The notes beneath the pieces were generated by a model. It saw only the letters and a program-made list of their open reading frames with translations, did not search any database and had not been told where the DNA came from. 64,000 bases of DNA from Parvularculaceae bacterium (GTDB taxonomy: Bacteria; Pseudomonadota; Alphaproteobacteria; Caulobacterales; Parvularculaceae), in assembly GCA_013389105.1 (NCBI GenBank), contig JACADZ010000076.1, forward strand, positions 1 through 64,000, read 5' to 3'. Below, piece by piece: positions 25,901-34,795 of the stretch. Position numbers and translations under genes: made by a program. Each line of letters begins with the position of its first letter. The stretch's first letter is position 1.

Positions 25901-25981
25901 AGTACCCCCATCGGCGACTTGCGCGGCGCCAGTCTAAGGCTGGCTAACACAACAACCTTCGATAAGCTAACAGGTTTTATG

Positions 25982-25987
25982 TATACT
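25982..25987 (+). promoter_or_regulatory. Candidate -10 element of the topA promoter
   Basis: TATACT lies in an unusually AT-rich stretch (about 25945–26000) upstream of topA, the only such stretch in the 189-base gap. No good -35 is seen 16–18 bases upstream; TTCGAT at 25958–25963 is the nearest. TATACT is therefore a plausible but weak promoter, perhaps supercoiling-sensitive like other topA promoters. Confidence 0.3.
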
Positions 25988-26089
25988 ACAAGTTGTATCT
26001 GCCCACCGGAAGTCCCGTTGACAGGGCACGGGGCCACGACGCAGTTTCCCGCGCCTTGCGCAGCAGGCGCAACCGAAAAGAGCGTCTGA

Positions 26090-28732
26090 ATGCAGGTCGT
26101 CGTCGTCGAATCGCCTTCAAAAGCCAAAACGATCAACAAATACCTGGGCGCCGGATTCAAGGTGCTGGCCTCTTACGGGCACATTCGCGACCTGCCCGCA
26201 AAGGACGGGTCCGTCGATCCCGAAAATGACTTCGCGATGGTGTGGGAGATCGACGCAGACTCCCGCAGGCGGGTCAACGAAATCGCAGAGGCCGTGAAAG
26301 GCGCGGACCGTCTCATCCTTGCGACCGACCCCGATCGTGAGGGTGAAGCGATTTCCTGGCACATCCTCGACGTGCTTGCGCAGAAAAAGGCTCTCAAGGG
26401 CGTTCGGGTCGAACGAGTCGCCTTCAACGCCATCACCAAATCGGCGGTTTCGGAGGCGATGGCGCACCCGCGCGAGATCGACCAGCACCTTGTCGACGCC
26501 TATCTCGCGCGCCGGGCGCTCGATTACCTGGTCGGCTTCACGCTGTCGCCGGTGCTCTGGCGCAAGCTTCCGGGCTCGCGGTCGGCCGGTCGGGTCCAGT
26601 CGGTCGCCCTGCGCTTGATCTGTGAACGCGAAATCGAGATCGAGCGCTTCGTCTCCGAAGAATACTGGACCTTGGCGGCGCAGGTGAGTTCGGAGGGCGG
26701 TCCTCAGTTCGAGGCGCGGCTCGTCATGCTCGCCGGGGAAAAGCTAAAGAAGTTCTCGCTGAATAACGAGGCCGCCGCCCGCGCCGCCGAGCAGGCGGTG
26801 GCGGCGGCGACATTCAGGATCGAGGCGGTCGAAGCCAAGCCTGCGCGCCGCAACCCGCCCGCACCGTTCACGACTTCCACGCTCCAGCAGGAAGCGGCGC
26901 GCAAGCTCGGATTTAACGCCCAGCGCACCATGCGCGTCGCGCAGCGCCTCTACGAAGGCGTCGATATCGGCGGCGAGACGACCGGCCTCATCACCTACAT
27001 GCGGACCGACGGCGTCGATATGGCGGGCGAAGCGATCGCCGAAGCGCGCCGGGCAATAGAAGCCGGTTTCGGCGCGGTCTACGTTCCCGCCGCACCTCGC
27101 GCCTACAAGACGAAGCAGAAGAACGCGCAGGAGGCCCATGAGTGCATCCGCCCGACGTCGTTCGCACGGACGCCAGCCAAGATCAAAGGCCTCGAGGAAG
27201 ACCAGTTCCGCCTTTACGAACTTATCTGGAAGCGCGCGATGGCGAGCCAGATGGAGTCGGCGCAGATCGAAACCACGACGATCGATATTCTGTCTACTGA
27301 TGGAAAGACCGGCCTGCGGGCCTCGGGCTCCGTCATCTTGTTCGACGGCTTTCTGAGACTCTACGAAGAAGGGCGAGACGACTCGGCGGAGGAGGACGGC
27401 GGCGTCCTTCCCCATGTTCGGCAGGGTGCGAAGGCCGCTGCGCGCGATCCCAAAGCGCAGCAGCATTTCACCGAACCGCCGCCGCGCTATTCCGAAGCCA
27501 GCCTCGTCAAACGCCTCGAGGAACTCGGCATCGGGCGTCCCTCGACCTACGCCTCCATCCTCACGACCTTGCGTGACCGCGGCTATGTCACGATGGAGAA
27601 GAACCGGTTTTCGCCGGATTCGAAGGGCCGCATCGTAACCGCCTTCCTCGAGAACTTCTTCCGCCGCTATGTCGAATATGACTTCACGGCCAATCTTGAG
27701 GAAACCCTCGACGAAATCTCAAACGGCGACGTCGACTGGCGGACTTTCCTGCGCGATTTCTGGAAGGACTTTGCGGCAAATGTCAGCGACGTCGGCGAGC
27801 TGCGCATCACGCAAGTCCTCGAGGCGCTGAACGAGTCGCTCGGGCCGCTTATCTTCCCGAAGCGCGAAGACGGGGCCGACCCGCGCGGCTGCCCCTCGTG
27901 CGGCGACGGCCGCCTGTCGCTGAAAACCGGAAAATTCGGCGCGTTCATCGTCTGCTCGAATTACCCGAACTGCGCCTATACTCGCCAGCTTTCGGCGAGC
28001 GATCAGCAGAACGCCATCGAAGGCGGCGAGAAGCTGCTCGGCGTCGATCCGGCCGGGGTCGACGTGCTGTTGCGGATCGGCCGCTTCGGGCCCTATGTAC
28101 AGCTAGGCCGCGACGATAAGGAGGCCGAAGCGAAGCCGAAACGCTCCAGCCTGCCGAAGAACTGGAAAGTCGAAGACATCGACCTGGAGAAGGCGCTCCT
28201 GCTCCTGTCGCTGCCCCGGACGATCGGTCCGCATCCGGAGGATGGCGCGCCGATCGAAGCCGCCCTCGGCCGGTTCGGCCCGTACGTGAAGCACGGCAAG
28301 ACCTACGCGAACCTCCCCTCGATCGAGGACGTTTTCGAAGTCGGAATCAATCGGGCGGTCGACCTTATCGCCGAGAAGCGCGCCAATCCCCGCGCCGGCC
28401 GAGGCTCGGCGGGCGCACAGAAGCCGCTGCGCGAGCTCGGCGCTCACCCGGAATCCGGCGAGCCGGTCAGCGTGATGAGCGGTCGTTACGGGGCCTACGT
28501 CAAGCACGGCAAGACCAACGCGACCCTCCCTCAGGGGTCGGACCCGCAGAAGGTGACCCTCGAAGAAGCGCTCGGCCTCATCGCGGCGCGCGAGAAACGC
28601 AAGCCAGGCAAGGAAAAGCCGGCGCGCCGGGGCGTGAAATCGCCGCCCAAAAAGGCCGCAACGAAAGCCGGCGCCGCCCCGCGCAAGGCCCCGCGAAAGT
28701 CGACAGCGAAGAAAAAGGCGGCGGCGGAGTAG
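26090..28732 (+). CDS. topA: DNA topoisomerase I
   Basis: An 880-residue type IA topoisomerase that relaxes negative supercoils. The Toprim domain opens with VVVVESPSKAKTINKYLG and contains LATDPDREGEAISWHI. The catalytic tyrosine is in GLITYMRTDG, and GRPSTYASILTTL follows. A single clear zinc-finger region, CPSCGDGRLSLKTGKFG…CSNYPNC, precedes two further repeat-like modules with GRFGPYV and GRYGAYVKHGKTNA. The tail is very lysine/alanine-rich, typical of alphaproteobacterial TopA. It ends the ruvX-to-topA gene string. Confidence 0.97.
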   Translation: MQVVVVESPSKAKTINKYLGAGFKVLASYGHIRDLPAKDGSVDPENDFAMVWEIDADSRRRVNEIAEAVKGADRLILATDPDREGEAISWHILDVLAQKKALKGVRVERVAFNAITKSAVSEAMAHPREIDQHLVDAYLARRALDYLVGFTLSPVLWRKLPGSRSAGRVQSVALRLICEREIEIERFVSEEYWTLAAQVSSEGGPQFEARLVMLAGEKLKKFSLNNEAAARAAEQAVAAATFRIEAVEAKPARRNPPAPFTTSTLQQEAARKLGFNAQRTMRVAQRLYEGVDIGGETTGLITYMRTDGVDMAGEAIAEARRAIEAGFGAVYVPAAPRAYKTKQKNAQEAHECIRPTSFARTPAKIKGLEEDQFRLYELIWKRAMASQMESAQIETTTIDILSTDGKTGLRASGSVILFDGFLRLYEEGRDDSAEEDGGVLPHVRQGAKAAARDPKAQQHFTEPPPRYSEASLVKRLEELGIGRPSTYASILTTLRDRGYVTMEKNRFSPDSKGRIVTAFLENFFRRYVEYDFTANLEETLDEISNGDVDWRTFLRDFWKDFAANVSDVGELRITQVLEALNESLGPLIFPKREDGADPRGCPSCGDGRLSLKTGKFGAFIVCSNYPNCAYTRQLSASDQQNAIEGGEKLLGVDPAGVDVLLRIGRFGPYVQLGRDDKEAEAKPKRSSLPKNWKVEDIDLEKALLLLSLPRTIGPHPEDGAPIEAALGRFGPYVKHGKTYANLPSIEDVFEVGINRAVDLIAEKRANPRAGRGSAGAQKPLRELGAHPESGEPVSVMSGRYGAYVKHGKTNATLPQGSDPQKVTLEEALGLIAAREKRKPGKEKPARRGVKSPPKKAATKAGAAPRKAPRKSTAKKKAAAE

Positions 28733-28735
28733 GCG

Positions 28736-29293
28736 CTATTCCGCCAGCGCCCGGACGCGCGACGCGTCCATCGCCGCAAAGACGTCCTGCGGCCGCTCGA
28801 CAAAGGTCAGATCCTTCAGGAGCTCCGGCGCGGCGAAGCCCTTGTCGACCAGATGCTGGAACAGGTCCCGAAGCGGCGTCCAGAACCCTTTCTGGTTGAG
28901 CACGATGATGGGCTTGTGGTGGAGCGCAAGGCGAGCCCATGAGAGCGTCTCGATCAGTTCCTCGAGCGTCCCGATCCCGCCGGGCAGAGCGCAGATTGCG
29001 TCAGATTCCTCGAACATGAGCATCTTGCGCTCATGCATGGTCTTGACGATCTTGTGATCGACATTTTCGAGAATGCCCTCGAGCTCCACGAGAAAATCCG
29101 GGATGACGCCGAACACCCTGCCGCCAGCGTCGCGCGCGGCCCCGGCGGTGATTCCCATAAGGCCCATCTTGCCGCCGCCGTAAACGATGCGGACGCCTTT
29201 TCGGGCTGCTTCTTGTCCGATGAATCTTGCGGCGACGGCGAAGTCCGGATCGCGCCCGCTCCGCGATCCGCAATAAACGCACAGCGATTTCAT
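28736..29293 (-). CDS. LOG family protein (cytokinin riboside 5'-monophosphate phosphoribohydrolase-like)
   Basis: A 185-residue TIGR00730/LOG protein, a Rossmann-like fold that hydrolyses nucleoside 5'-monophosphates. MKSLCVYCGSRSG opens it, VYGGGKMGLMG is the phosphate loop, and LPGGIGTLEELIETL carries the PGGxGTxxE signature with the catalytic glutamate. I start at 29293 because MKSLCVYCGS is the family N-terminus; an in-frame ATG at 29326 would add 11 residues. It is convergent with topA (3-base gap) and divergent from the LysM gene. Bacterial LOGs may act in purine salvage or make cytokinin. Confidence 0.93.
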   Translation of the reverse strand: MKSLCVYCGSRSGRDPDFAVAARFIGQEAARKGVRIVYGGGKMGLMGITAGAARDAGGRVFGVIPDFLVELEGILENVDHKIVKTMHERKMLMFEESDAICALPGGIGTLEELIETLSWARLALHHKPIIVLNQKGFWTPLRDLFQHLVDKGFAAPELLKDLTFVERPQDVFAAMDASRVRALAE

Positions 29294-29384
29294 AGCCTTG
29301 AACGGTCTTCTTAGTTGGGCGGCCATTGTAGTCGGAAAGGCCTCTCGGTAAAGTAAAAATCCGCTGGAGGAGGCGGGGTCGCCG

Positions 29385-30368
29385 ATGCGCGTTCTCATCA
29401 TTGCGGCGTTGCTGGTCGTGCTCGGCCTCATCGTCTGGAGCGCGATGCGCCAGGGCGACATTCCGGCTCCAGTCGCGCCGATCTCGCCGATCGAGACGAC
29501 CGCGCCCGACGCGCCGTCGGTGAAGGCGACGCCGGCCCTTCCGAGTTTCGATATCGTCTACGTAACGAGAAACGGCGACGCCACCATCGCCGGTCGCGCG
29601 AAGCCGCGGGCCAAGATTCGCGTCTACGCCAACGGCGAAGTCTTGGCCGAGACGACAGCGGTCGAGGACGGTTCCTGGACGCTCGACAGCCCGACGCCGC
29701 TGGCGGCGGGTCCGGTCGAACTGAGCCTCGATATGACGACTACGGATGGTCAAACCATCCGCTCCGACCAGACGATCATCATCTACGTTCCCCAAAGGGA
29801 AGGCGATCGGCCTCTGGTGGTGAGGACAACGCCGGGCGGCCCCAGCATCGTCCTTCAGGAGCCGACCGCCGACGAGGCCGGACTCGGGCCGCTTTCTCTT
29901 GACGTTATCGACTACGATGACTCCGGCGCCGTCATATTCGCCGGGCGCGCCGAGCCGGCGCGGGTCGTCCAGCTCTTCATCAACCGGCAGTTCCTGGCGG
30001 AGGCGACCTCTGACGTCGAGGGCCGATGGACGATTTCGCCGGCGCAGGCCATCGCGCCCGGCGTCTACACGCTGACCGCCGTGCAACTCGATGAGAACGG
30101 TAGGCCGAAATACGCCATCGAGCTTCCTTTCGAGAGAGCTAGCCTGTCCGACATCGATTTGCGCGACGGAAGGGTCGTCGTGCAGCCCGGCAACAGCCTC
30201 TGGCGCATCGCCCGTCGCGCCTACGGCAAAGGCGCGCAATATACCATCATCTATGAGGCTAACGCCGATCAGATCCGCGATCCCGATCTGATTTACCCGG
30301 GCCAGATCTTTACGGTGCCGCCTCCTTCGGAGGACCAATCGGATCCCCCGGAGGGCGGCTCTCAATAA
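29385..30368 (+). CDS. LysM domain envelope protein with Ig-like repeats
   Basis: A 327-residue protein. An N-terminal hydrophobic helix (~residues 3–20) is a signal anchor. A proline-rich linker is followed by two beta-rich Ig-like repeats, near 50–140 and 165–260, with parallel patterns such as AKPRAKIRVYANGEVLAETTA and AEPARVVQLFINRQFLAEAT. The C-terminal LysM (~266–315) reads VQPGNSLWRIARRAYG…YPGQIFTVP. It probably binds peptidoglycan from the inner membrane. The ATG at 29385 follows GGAGGAGG. It is an uncharacterised architecture common in alphaproteobacteria. Confidence 0.88.
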   Translation: MRVLIIAALLVVLGLIVWSAMRQGDIPAPVAPISPIETTAPDAPSVKATPALPSFDIVYVTRNGDATIAGRAKPRAKIRVYANGEVLAETTAVEDGSWTLDSPTPLAAGPVELSLDMTTTDGQTIRSDQTIIIYVPQREGDRPLVVRTTPGGPSIVLQEPTADEAGLGPLSLDVIDYDDSGAVIFAGRAEPARVVQLFINRQFLAEATSDVEGRWTISPAQAIAPGVYTLTAVQLDENGRPKYAIELPFERASLSDIDLRDGRVVVQPGNSLWRIARRAYGKGAQYTIIYEANADQIRDPDLIYPGQIFTVPPPSEDQSDPPEGGSQ

Positions 30369-30490
30369 TCTCTCTTGAAGGACGCACACGGAGCGACCGG
30401 TCGCGGCGTCTGCCGACGCCCTTTGCAAAGGCGCGCAAAAAGCGCCAAGAACCCGTGATCGCCCTCTGATGAAACCACTCGAGGTCTTTA

Positions 30491-32161
30491 ATGTCGGACA
30501 CGCCGGAACGTGAATCCATGGACTTCGACGTCGTGGTCGTCGGAGCCGGGCCTGCCGGACTCGCCGCCGCCATCCGGCTCAAGCAGCGGGCCGCGTCAGC
30601 CGGTTCGGAAATCAGCGTCGTCTTGGTGGAGAAGGGATCGGAAGTCGGCGCACATATTCTCTCGGGCGCCGTTCTCGATCCAGCAGGGCTCGACGCGCTC
30701 ATACCTGACTGGAAGGAGAAGGGCGCGCCGATCGACACGCCGGTGGTCTCCGAGACCTTCAAGGTTTTCGGTCCGGCGGGCTCCATCTCGCTCCCGGTGT
30801 TTCTCATGCCGCCGATGGTGAAAAACCACGGCAACTACGTCGTGTCGATGGGGATGCTCTGCCGCTGGCTTGCAGCCGAGGCCGAGGCGCTGGGCGTTGA
30901 AATCTATCCCGGCATGGCGGCGTCGCAGGCGCTCTACCGCGAGGACGGATCGCTGCGCGGCGTCGTCGTCGGGGAGGTCGGAATCGGCAAAGACGGACAG
31001 CCTACGGAGCACTACCAGCCGGGCATGGAGCTGAACGGCCGCTATGTGCTTCTCGCCGAAGGCGCGCGCGGGTCGCTGTCCAAACAGATCATCTCGAACT
31101 TCGATCTTTCACGGGACCGCGATCCGCAAAAGTTCGGCATCGGCCTCAAGGAGATCTGGGAGATCGCGCCGGAGAAAGCCCGCCCCGGGCACGTCCAACA
31201 CTCGTTCGGCTGGCCGCTGGACGATAAGACGGGCGGCGGCTCGTTTCTCTACCACTATTCGGACTGCACGATCGCGCTCGGATTTGTCGTCCACCTCAAC
31301 TACCGAAACCCTCATCTTTATCCGTATGGAGAGTTCCAGCGCTTCAAGACGCATCCGGAGATCGCCGATCTGCTCGAAGGCGGCAAACGGCTGGCCTACG
31401 GGTCGCGGGCGATCACGGAGGGCGGCTATCAGTCGGTGCCGCGGCTTGCGTTTCCGGGCGGCGCGCTGATCGGATGCGCCGCCGGCTTCGTGAACGTGCC
31501 GCGCATCAAGGGCAACCACAACGCGATGCTGACGGGCATGATGGCGGCCGACGCCGCTTTCGACGCGATTGCGGCCGGGCGAAAGGGAGACGTGCTCGAC
31601 GCATACGAACGCGCCTACGAGCTTTCGTCGGTGAGGCGCGAACTGCGTCTCGCCAGGAACGTCAAGCCGTTGTGGAGCCGTTTCGGCACGCTCGTGGGCG
31701 GCATTGCGCTCTCGGGGCTCGACCTCTGGTCGACGACCCTCTTTAGCGGCGCCTCGGCGTTCGGGACTCTAAAGCACGGAAAGACCGACGCCGAAGCAAC
31801 CGAGCCGGCGGCGCGCCACCGCAAACCCGACTACCCGAGGCCCGACGGCGTTCTCACGTTTGACCGGCTCACGAATCTCGCATTCGCCAACACCAATCAC
31901 GAAGAAAATCAACCGGCCCATCTGAAGCTTAAGGACCCGTCAATCCCTATCGCGGTCAACTTGCCCCTCTACGCGGAGCCGGCCCAACGCTATTGTCCGG
32001 CGGGCGTGTATGAAGTTCTTGAGGGCCCCGGCGGACCGAGGTTTCACATCAATGCTCAGAACTGCGTTCACTGCAAAACCTGCGACATCAAGGATCCGTC
32101 GCAGAACATCTTGTGGACCGTCCCTGAGGGGGGCGGCGGGCCCAACTATCCGAACATGTAG
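30491..32161 (+). CDS. Electron transfer flavoprotein-ubiquinone oxidoreductase
   Basis: A 556-residue ETF-QO that passes electrons from the ETF flavoprotein (fatty-acid and amino-acid oxidation) to ubiquinone. FAD-binding motif VVVVGAGPAGLAAAIRL lies at residues ~14–30. The C-terminal [4Fe-4S] ligands are in YCPAGVYEV and NCVHCKTCDIKDP, and the family ending GGGPNYPNM is intact. It is a peripheral inner-membrane enzyme. The 122 bases upstream probably hold its promoter. It is followed 10 bases later by the TPR gene. Confidence 0.96.
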   Translation: MSDTPERESMDFDVVVVGAGPAGLAAAIRLKQRAASAGSEISVVLVEKGSEVGAHILSGAVLDPAGLDALIPDWKEKGAPIDTPVVSETFKVFGPAGSISLPVFLMPPMVKNHGNYVVSMGMLCRWLAAEAEALGVEIYPGMAASQALYREDGSLRGVVVGEVGIGKDGQPTEHYQPGMELNGRYVLLAEGARGSLSKQIISNFDLSRDRDPQKFGIGLKEIWEIAPEKARPGHVQHSFGWPLDDKTGGGSFLYHYSDCTIALGFVVHLNYRNPHLYPYGEFQRFKTHPEIADLLEGGKRLAYGSRAITEGGYQSVPRLAFPGGALIGCAAGFVNVPRIKGNHNAMLTGMMAADAAFDAIAAGRKGDVLDAYERAYELSSVRRELRLARNVKPLWSRFGTLVGGIALSGLDLWSTTLFSGASAFGTLKHGKTDAEATEPAARHRKPDYPRPDGVLTFDRLTNLAFANTNHEENQPAHLKLKDPSIPIAVNLPLYAEPAQRYCPAGVYEVLEGPGGPRFHINAQNCVHCKTCDIKDPSQNILWTVPEGGGGPNYPNM

Positions 32162-32171
32162 GAGGGGCGCG

Positions 32172-33917
32172 TTGCGCAGTCTCACCCTTTCACTGATGGC
32201 GTTCGCATTCCTCCCCGCGTCGGCCTGCGCAAGCGGGCTCGCTGAAGGAACGCTCTCTGGAGACTATCTGAGCGGTCGGCTGGCGGCGCGCGTGAACGCT
32301 CTAGAGGACGCCGCGCGGGTTTATGCGGGCGCTCATGCAGCAGCCCCCGGCGAAACGTCATTATTAAAAGACGCATTCTTCTATCACCTCGCCGCGGGCA
32401 AAGCCGAAGCGGCGATGCCTTACGCCGAGGCGCTTCTCGCTCAGGCCCCGAACGAAGACGACGGCCTCGCGCGAGCAGCGACTGCAGCCAAGCAAATCAA
32501 GGAAGGCGCGCTTGAGGAAGCGCGCGCCACGCTCGGGGGTGAAGGAGGTTCCCTCTTCATCAGATCGCTGGCCTTCCTTGCTGATGTCTGGGTTGAGAAG
32601 GGACTCGCGGGCCCGGAAGCCGCCCTGAAGAAGCTCGCCAGTCCGCCGCCGGAACTTTTCGACGGGTTCAATCAGTACCATGAGGGCCTTCTCGCGAGCG
32701 AAGCCGGCAGGACGGATCAGGCGCGCGCCGCCTTCGAGGCCGCCGTCCAGGGGCATGGCGGACCGCTCGCGCGACGCGCCTATGGGGCGCTCCTTGAGCG
32801 CGTCGATGCGGCCAAGGCCCGTGAATACTATGCGATCCTCGCATTCGATGACGGAGCCTCGCGACGCGCTGCCCGGATGGCCGAACAACGCCTCGCCGCA
32901 GGGAGGCCATCCAAAGAGTTCATGGGCGCAACGCCCGCGCAAGGCGCGGCCGCCGCCATCTACTCATTCGCCGCCGCCATGATTTATGAGGCGCAAGGCG
33001 AACGAGATAGGGCGCTAGAGGCGGGTTTCCGCGTGGGCGAACCGCGATTCAACTACCCGCTGGTCTGGGCCCGCCTCGCCCTCTATCTCGACCCTGACCT
33101 CGACGAGGCTCGTCTGCTCGTCGGCTTCGTCCTCAGTCGCTACGCCGACCATGAGGGCGAGGCGGCCGTGCTGCGGCCGATCGCGCCTTCTTCGCCGTAT
33201 TTCGAACAGGCTCGGATCGACATGGCGTCCGGCCTCATGTCGACCGACAGAATTGAAGAAGCAGAGCAGCTCTTGAAGGATGCGATACGTCGCGATCCAA
33301 ACGGCCTCGGGCTTCAGGCCACGCTCGCCGCGCTCTATTCAGAACAGCGCGACCACGAGAGCGCGGTCGCAACGCTCAGCAAAGTTATCGACGGACTTGG
33401 CGAAGCCCCCCCACCGGACGCTTGGCGTTACTATGTCGCCCGCGGCGCCTCCCTCATCGAACTCGATCGCTGGCCCGAGGCGGAGATTGATCTGAAGCGC
33501 GCCGTCACCCTCGCGCCCGACGAACCCATGGCGCTGAATTACCTCGGCTACAGCTGGGCCGAGCGCGGTCTCTATCTCGATCAGGCCTTCACCCTGCTCG
33601 AAAAGGCGATCGAAAAGGCGCCTCAGTCTGGCGCAATCGTCGACAGCCTTGGCTGGGCGCAATATCAGCTCGGCCGATATGAGGAGGCCGCGCTCAACCT
33701 CGAGAAGGCGGCGACGATGGAGCCGTCAGACCCGACGATCACCGATCATCTGGGCGACGTCTATTGGCGGCTCGGACGACGTCTTGAAGCCCGATACCAG
33801 TGGGAGCGCGCGCTCGAACTCGAGCCGACCGACGTTCAGCAGGCCTCGATCAAGTCAAAGCTCGCGCAGGGCCTCCCGTCAGAGCCGGATAAAAAGGCGG
33901 CCGATCGGCGCGAATGA
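32172..33917 (+). CDS. TPR protein, secreted or envelope
   Basis: A 581-residue protein with a signal peptide (MRSLTLSLMAFAFLPASACA) and many tetratricopeptide repeats across residues ~80–570, such as LKRAVTLAPDEPMALNYLGY and LEKAATMEPSDPTITDHLGD. It is chosen to start at TTG 32172, with GGAGGGG (32161–32167) five bases before it, because this is where the signal peptide begins. The frame is open upstream but overlaps the ETF-QO end. It sits between the ETF-QO gene and ispE, an order common in alphaproteobacteria, and its stop overlaps ispE by four bases. Its partner and function are unknown. Confidence 0.88.
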   Translation: MRSLTLSLMAFAFLPASACASGLAEGTLSGDYLSGRLAARVNALEDAARVYAGAHAAAPGETSLLKDAFFYHLAAGKAEAAMPYAEALLAQAPNEDDGLARAATAAKQIKEGALEEARATLGGEGGSLFIRSLAFLADVWVEKGLAGPEAALKKLASPPPELFDGFNQYHEGLLASEAGRTDQARAAFEAAVQGHGGPLARRAYGALLERVDAAKAREYYAILAFDDGASRRAARMAEQRLAAGRPSKEFMGATPAQGAAAAIYSFAAAMIYEAQGERDRALEAGFRVGEPRFNYPLVWARLALYLDPDLDEARLLVGFVLSRYADHEGEAAVLRPIAPSSPYFEQARIDMASGLMSTDRIEEAEQLLKDAIRRDPNGLGLQATLAALYSEQRDHESAVATLSKVIDGLGEAPPPDAWRYYVARGASLIELDRWPEAEIDLKRAVTLAPDEPMALNYLGYSWAERGLYLDQAFTLLEKAIEKAPQSGAIVDSLGWAQYQLGRYEEAALNLEKAATMEPSDPTITDHLGDVYWRLGRRLEARYQWERALELEPTDVQQASIKSKLAQGLPSEPDKKAADRRE

Positions 33918-34795
33918 TAGAAGAAATCGCGCCGGCCAAGATAAACCTGTTTCTGCATGTCGGACCTGTGCGAGCGGACGGCCTGCACGATCTGGAGAGC
34001 CTCTTTGTTTTCGCCGAGGATGGCGACCGCGTGCGCGTTGCCCCGGCACAGGATCTCTCCCTTGATCTCACGGGTCCTTTTGCTTCAGCCCTCTCCCGCT
34101 TTTCGATCGAAGACAATCTCGTGCTGCGCGCCGCATCGATGCTCCGCGCCGCAATCGGAATTCGAAGCGGCGCCCGGATCACGCTCGACAAGAGATTGCC
34201 GATCGCCTCCGGTATCGGCGGCGGATCGGCAGATGCTGCGGCGGCGTTGAGGGCTCTGATCAGGATGTGGCGCGTCGACATGGACGCGGCGCGCCTGCGC
34301 GATCTTGCTTTCAAGCTTGGCTCGGACGTCCCGGCCTGTCTCGACGGACGCCCCGTGTATGTCAGCGGCGCCGGCGAGAAAATCGCGCCCGGACCCGTCT
34401 TGCCGCCGCTCTGGACCGCCCTCGTCAATCCGGGACGTCCCATGCCGACCGGACCGGTGTTTCGCGCGTTCGACGCCGCCAACCCGCAGCCGGCCCGACC
34501 CGATCCTGCCCGTCGGCGGCGGCTCTGCGGCTATGACGACGTCGCAAGCTACCTATCTCTCACGCGGAACGATCTCGAGCCCCCGGCGACCGCACGCGAG
34601 CAGGTCGTGGGCGAAGCAGCCGCGTTCCTCACCCGTCAGCCAGGTTGCATTATTTCTCGCATGTCGGGCAGCGGAGCGACAGTTTTTGGTCTATATACTT
34701 CCCCGGGGGCGGCGGCGAGCGCTGCAAGAAAAGCATGGGGCGTGGGCTTTTGGTCGATGGCGGCCGGCATCAGAGCCCGATCGGTGGCGAATTAG
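33914..34795 (+). CDS. ispE: 4-diphosphocytidyl-2-C-methyl-D-erythritol kinase
   Basis: A 293-residue GHMP-family kinase of the MEP isoprenoid pathway, which phosphorylates CDP-ME. APAKINLFLHVG and the glycine-rich ATP loop PIASGIGGGSADAAAAL are clear, with MSGSGATVFGLY near the C-terminus as the third GHMP motif. Its start overlaps the TPR gene stop (ATGA) and the next gene begins on the base after its stop, so the run ETF-QO–TPR–ispE–glycosyltransferase is probably one transcript. Confidence 0.96.
   Translation: MIEEIAPAKINLFLHVGPVRADGLHDLESLFVFAEDGDRVRVAPAQDLSLDLTGPFASALSRFSIEDNLVLRAASMLRAAIGIRSGARITLDKRLPIASGIGGGSADAAAALRALIRMWRVDMDAARLRDLAFKLGSDVPACLDGRPVYVSGAGEKIAPGPVLPPLWTALVNPGRPMPTGPVFRAFDAANPQPARPDPARRRRLCGYDDVASYLSLTRNDLEPPATAREQVVGEAAAFLTRQPGCIISRMSGSGATVFGLYTSPGAAASAARKAWGVGFWSMAAGIRARSVAN

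Noticed and set aside
29031..30428. A 465-codon minus-strand frame opposite the LysM gene.
   Set aside because: It overlaps the LysM gene, which has a strong ribosome site, signal anchor and LysM motif, and it also overlaps the LOG gene in another frame. Arginine-rich with no domain.
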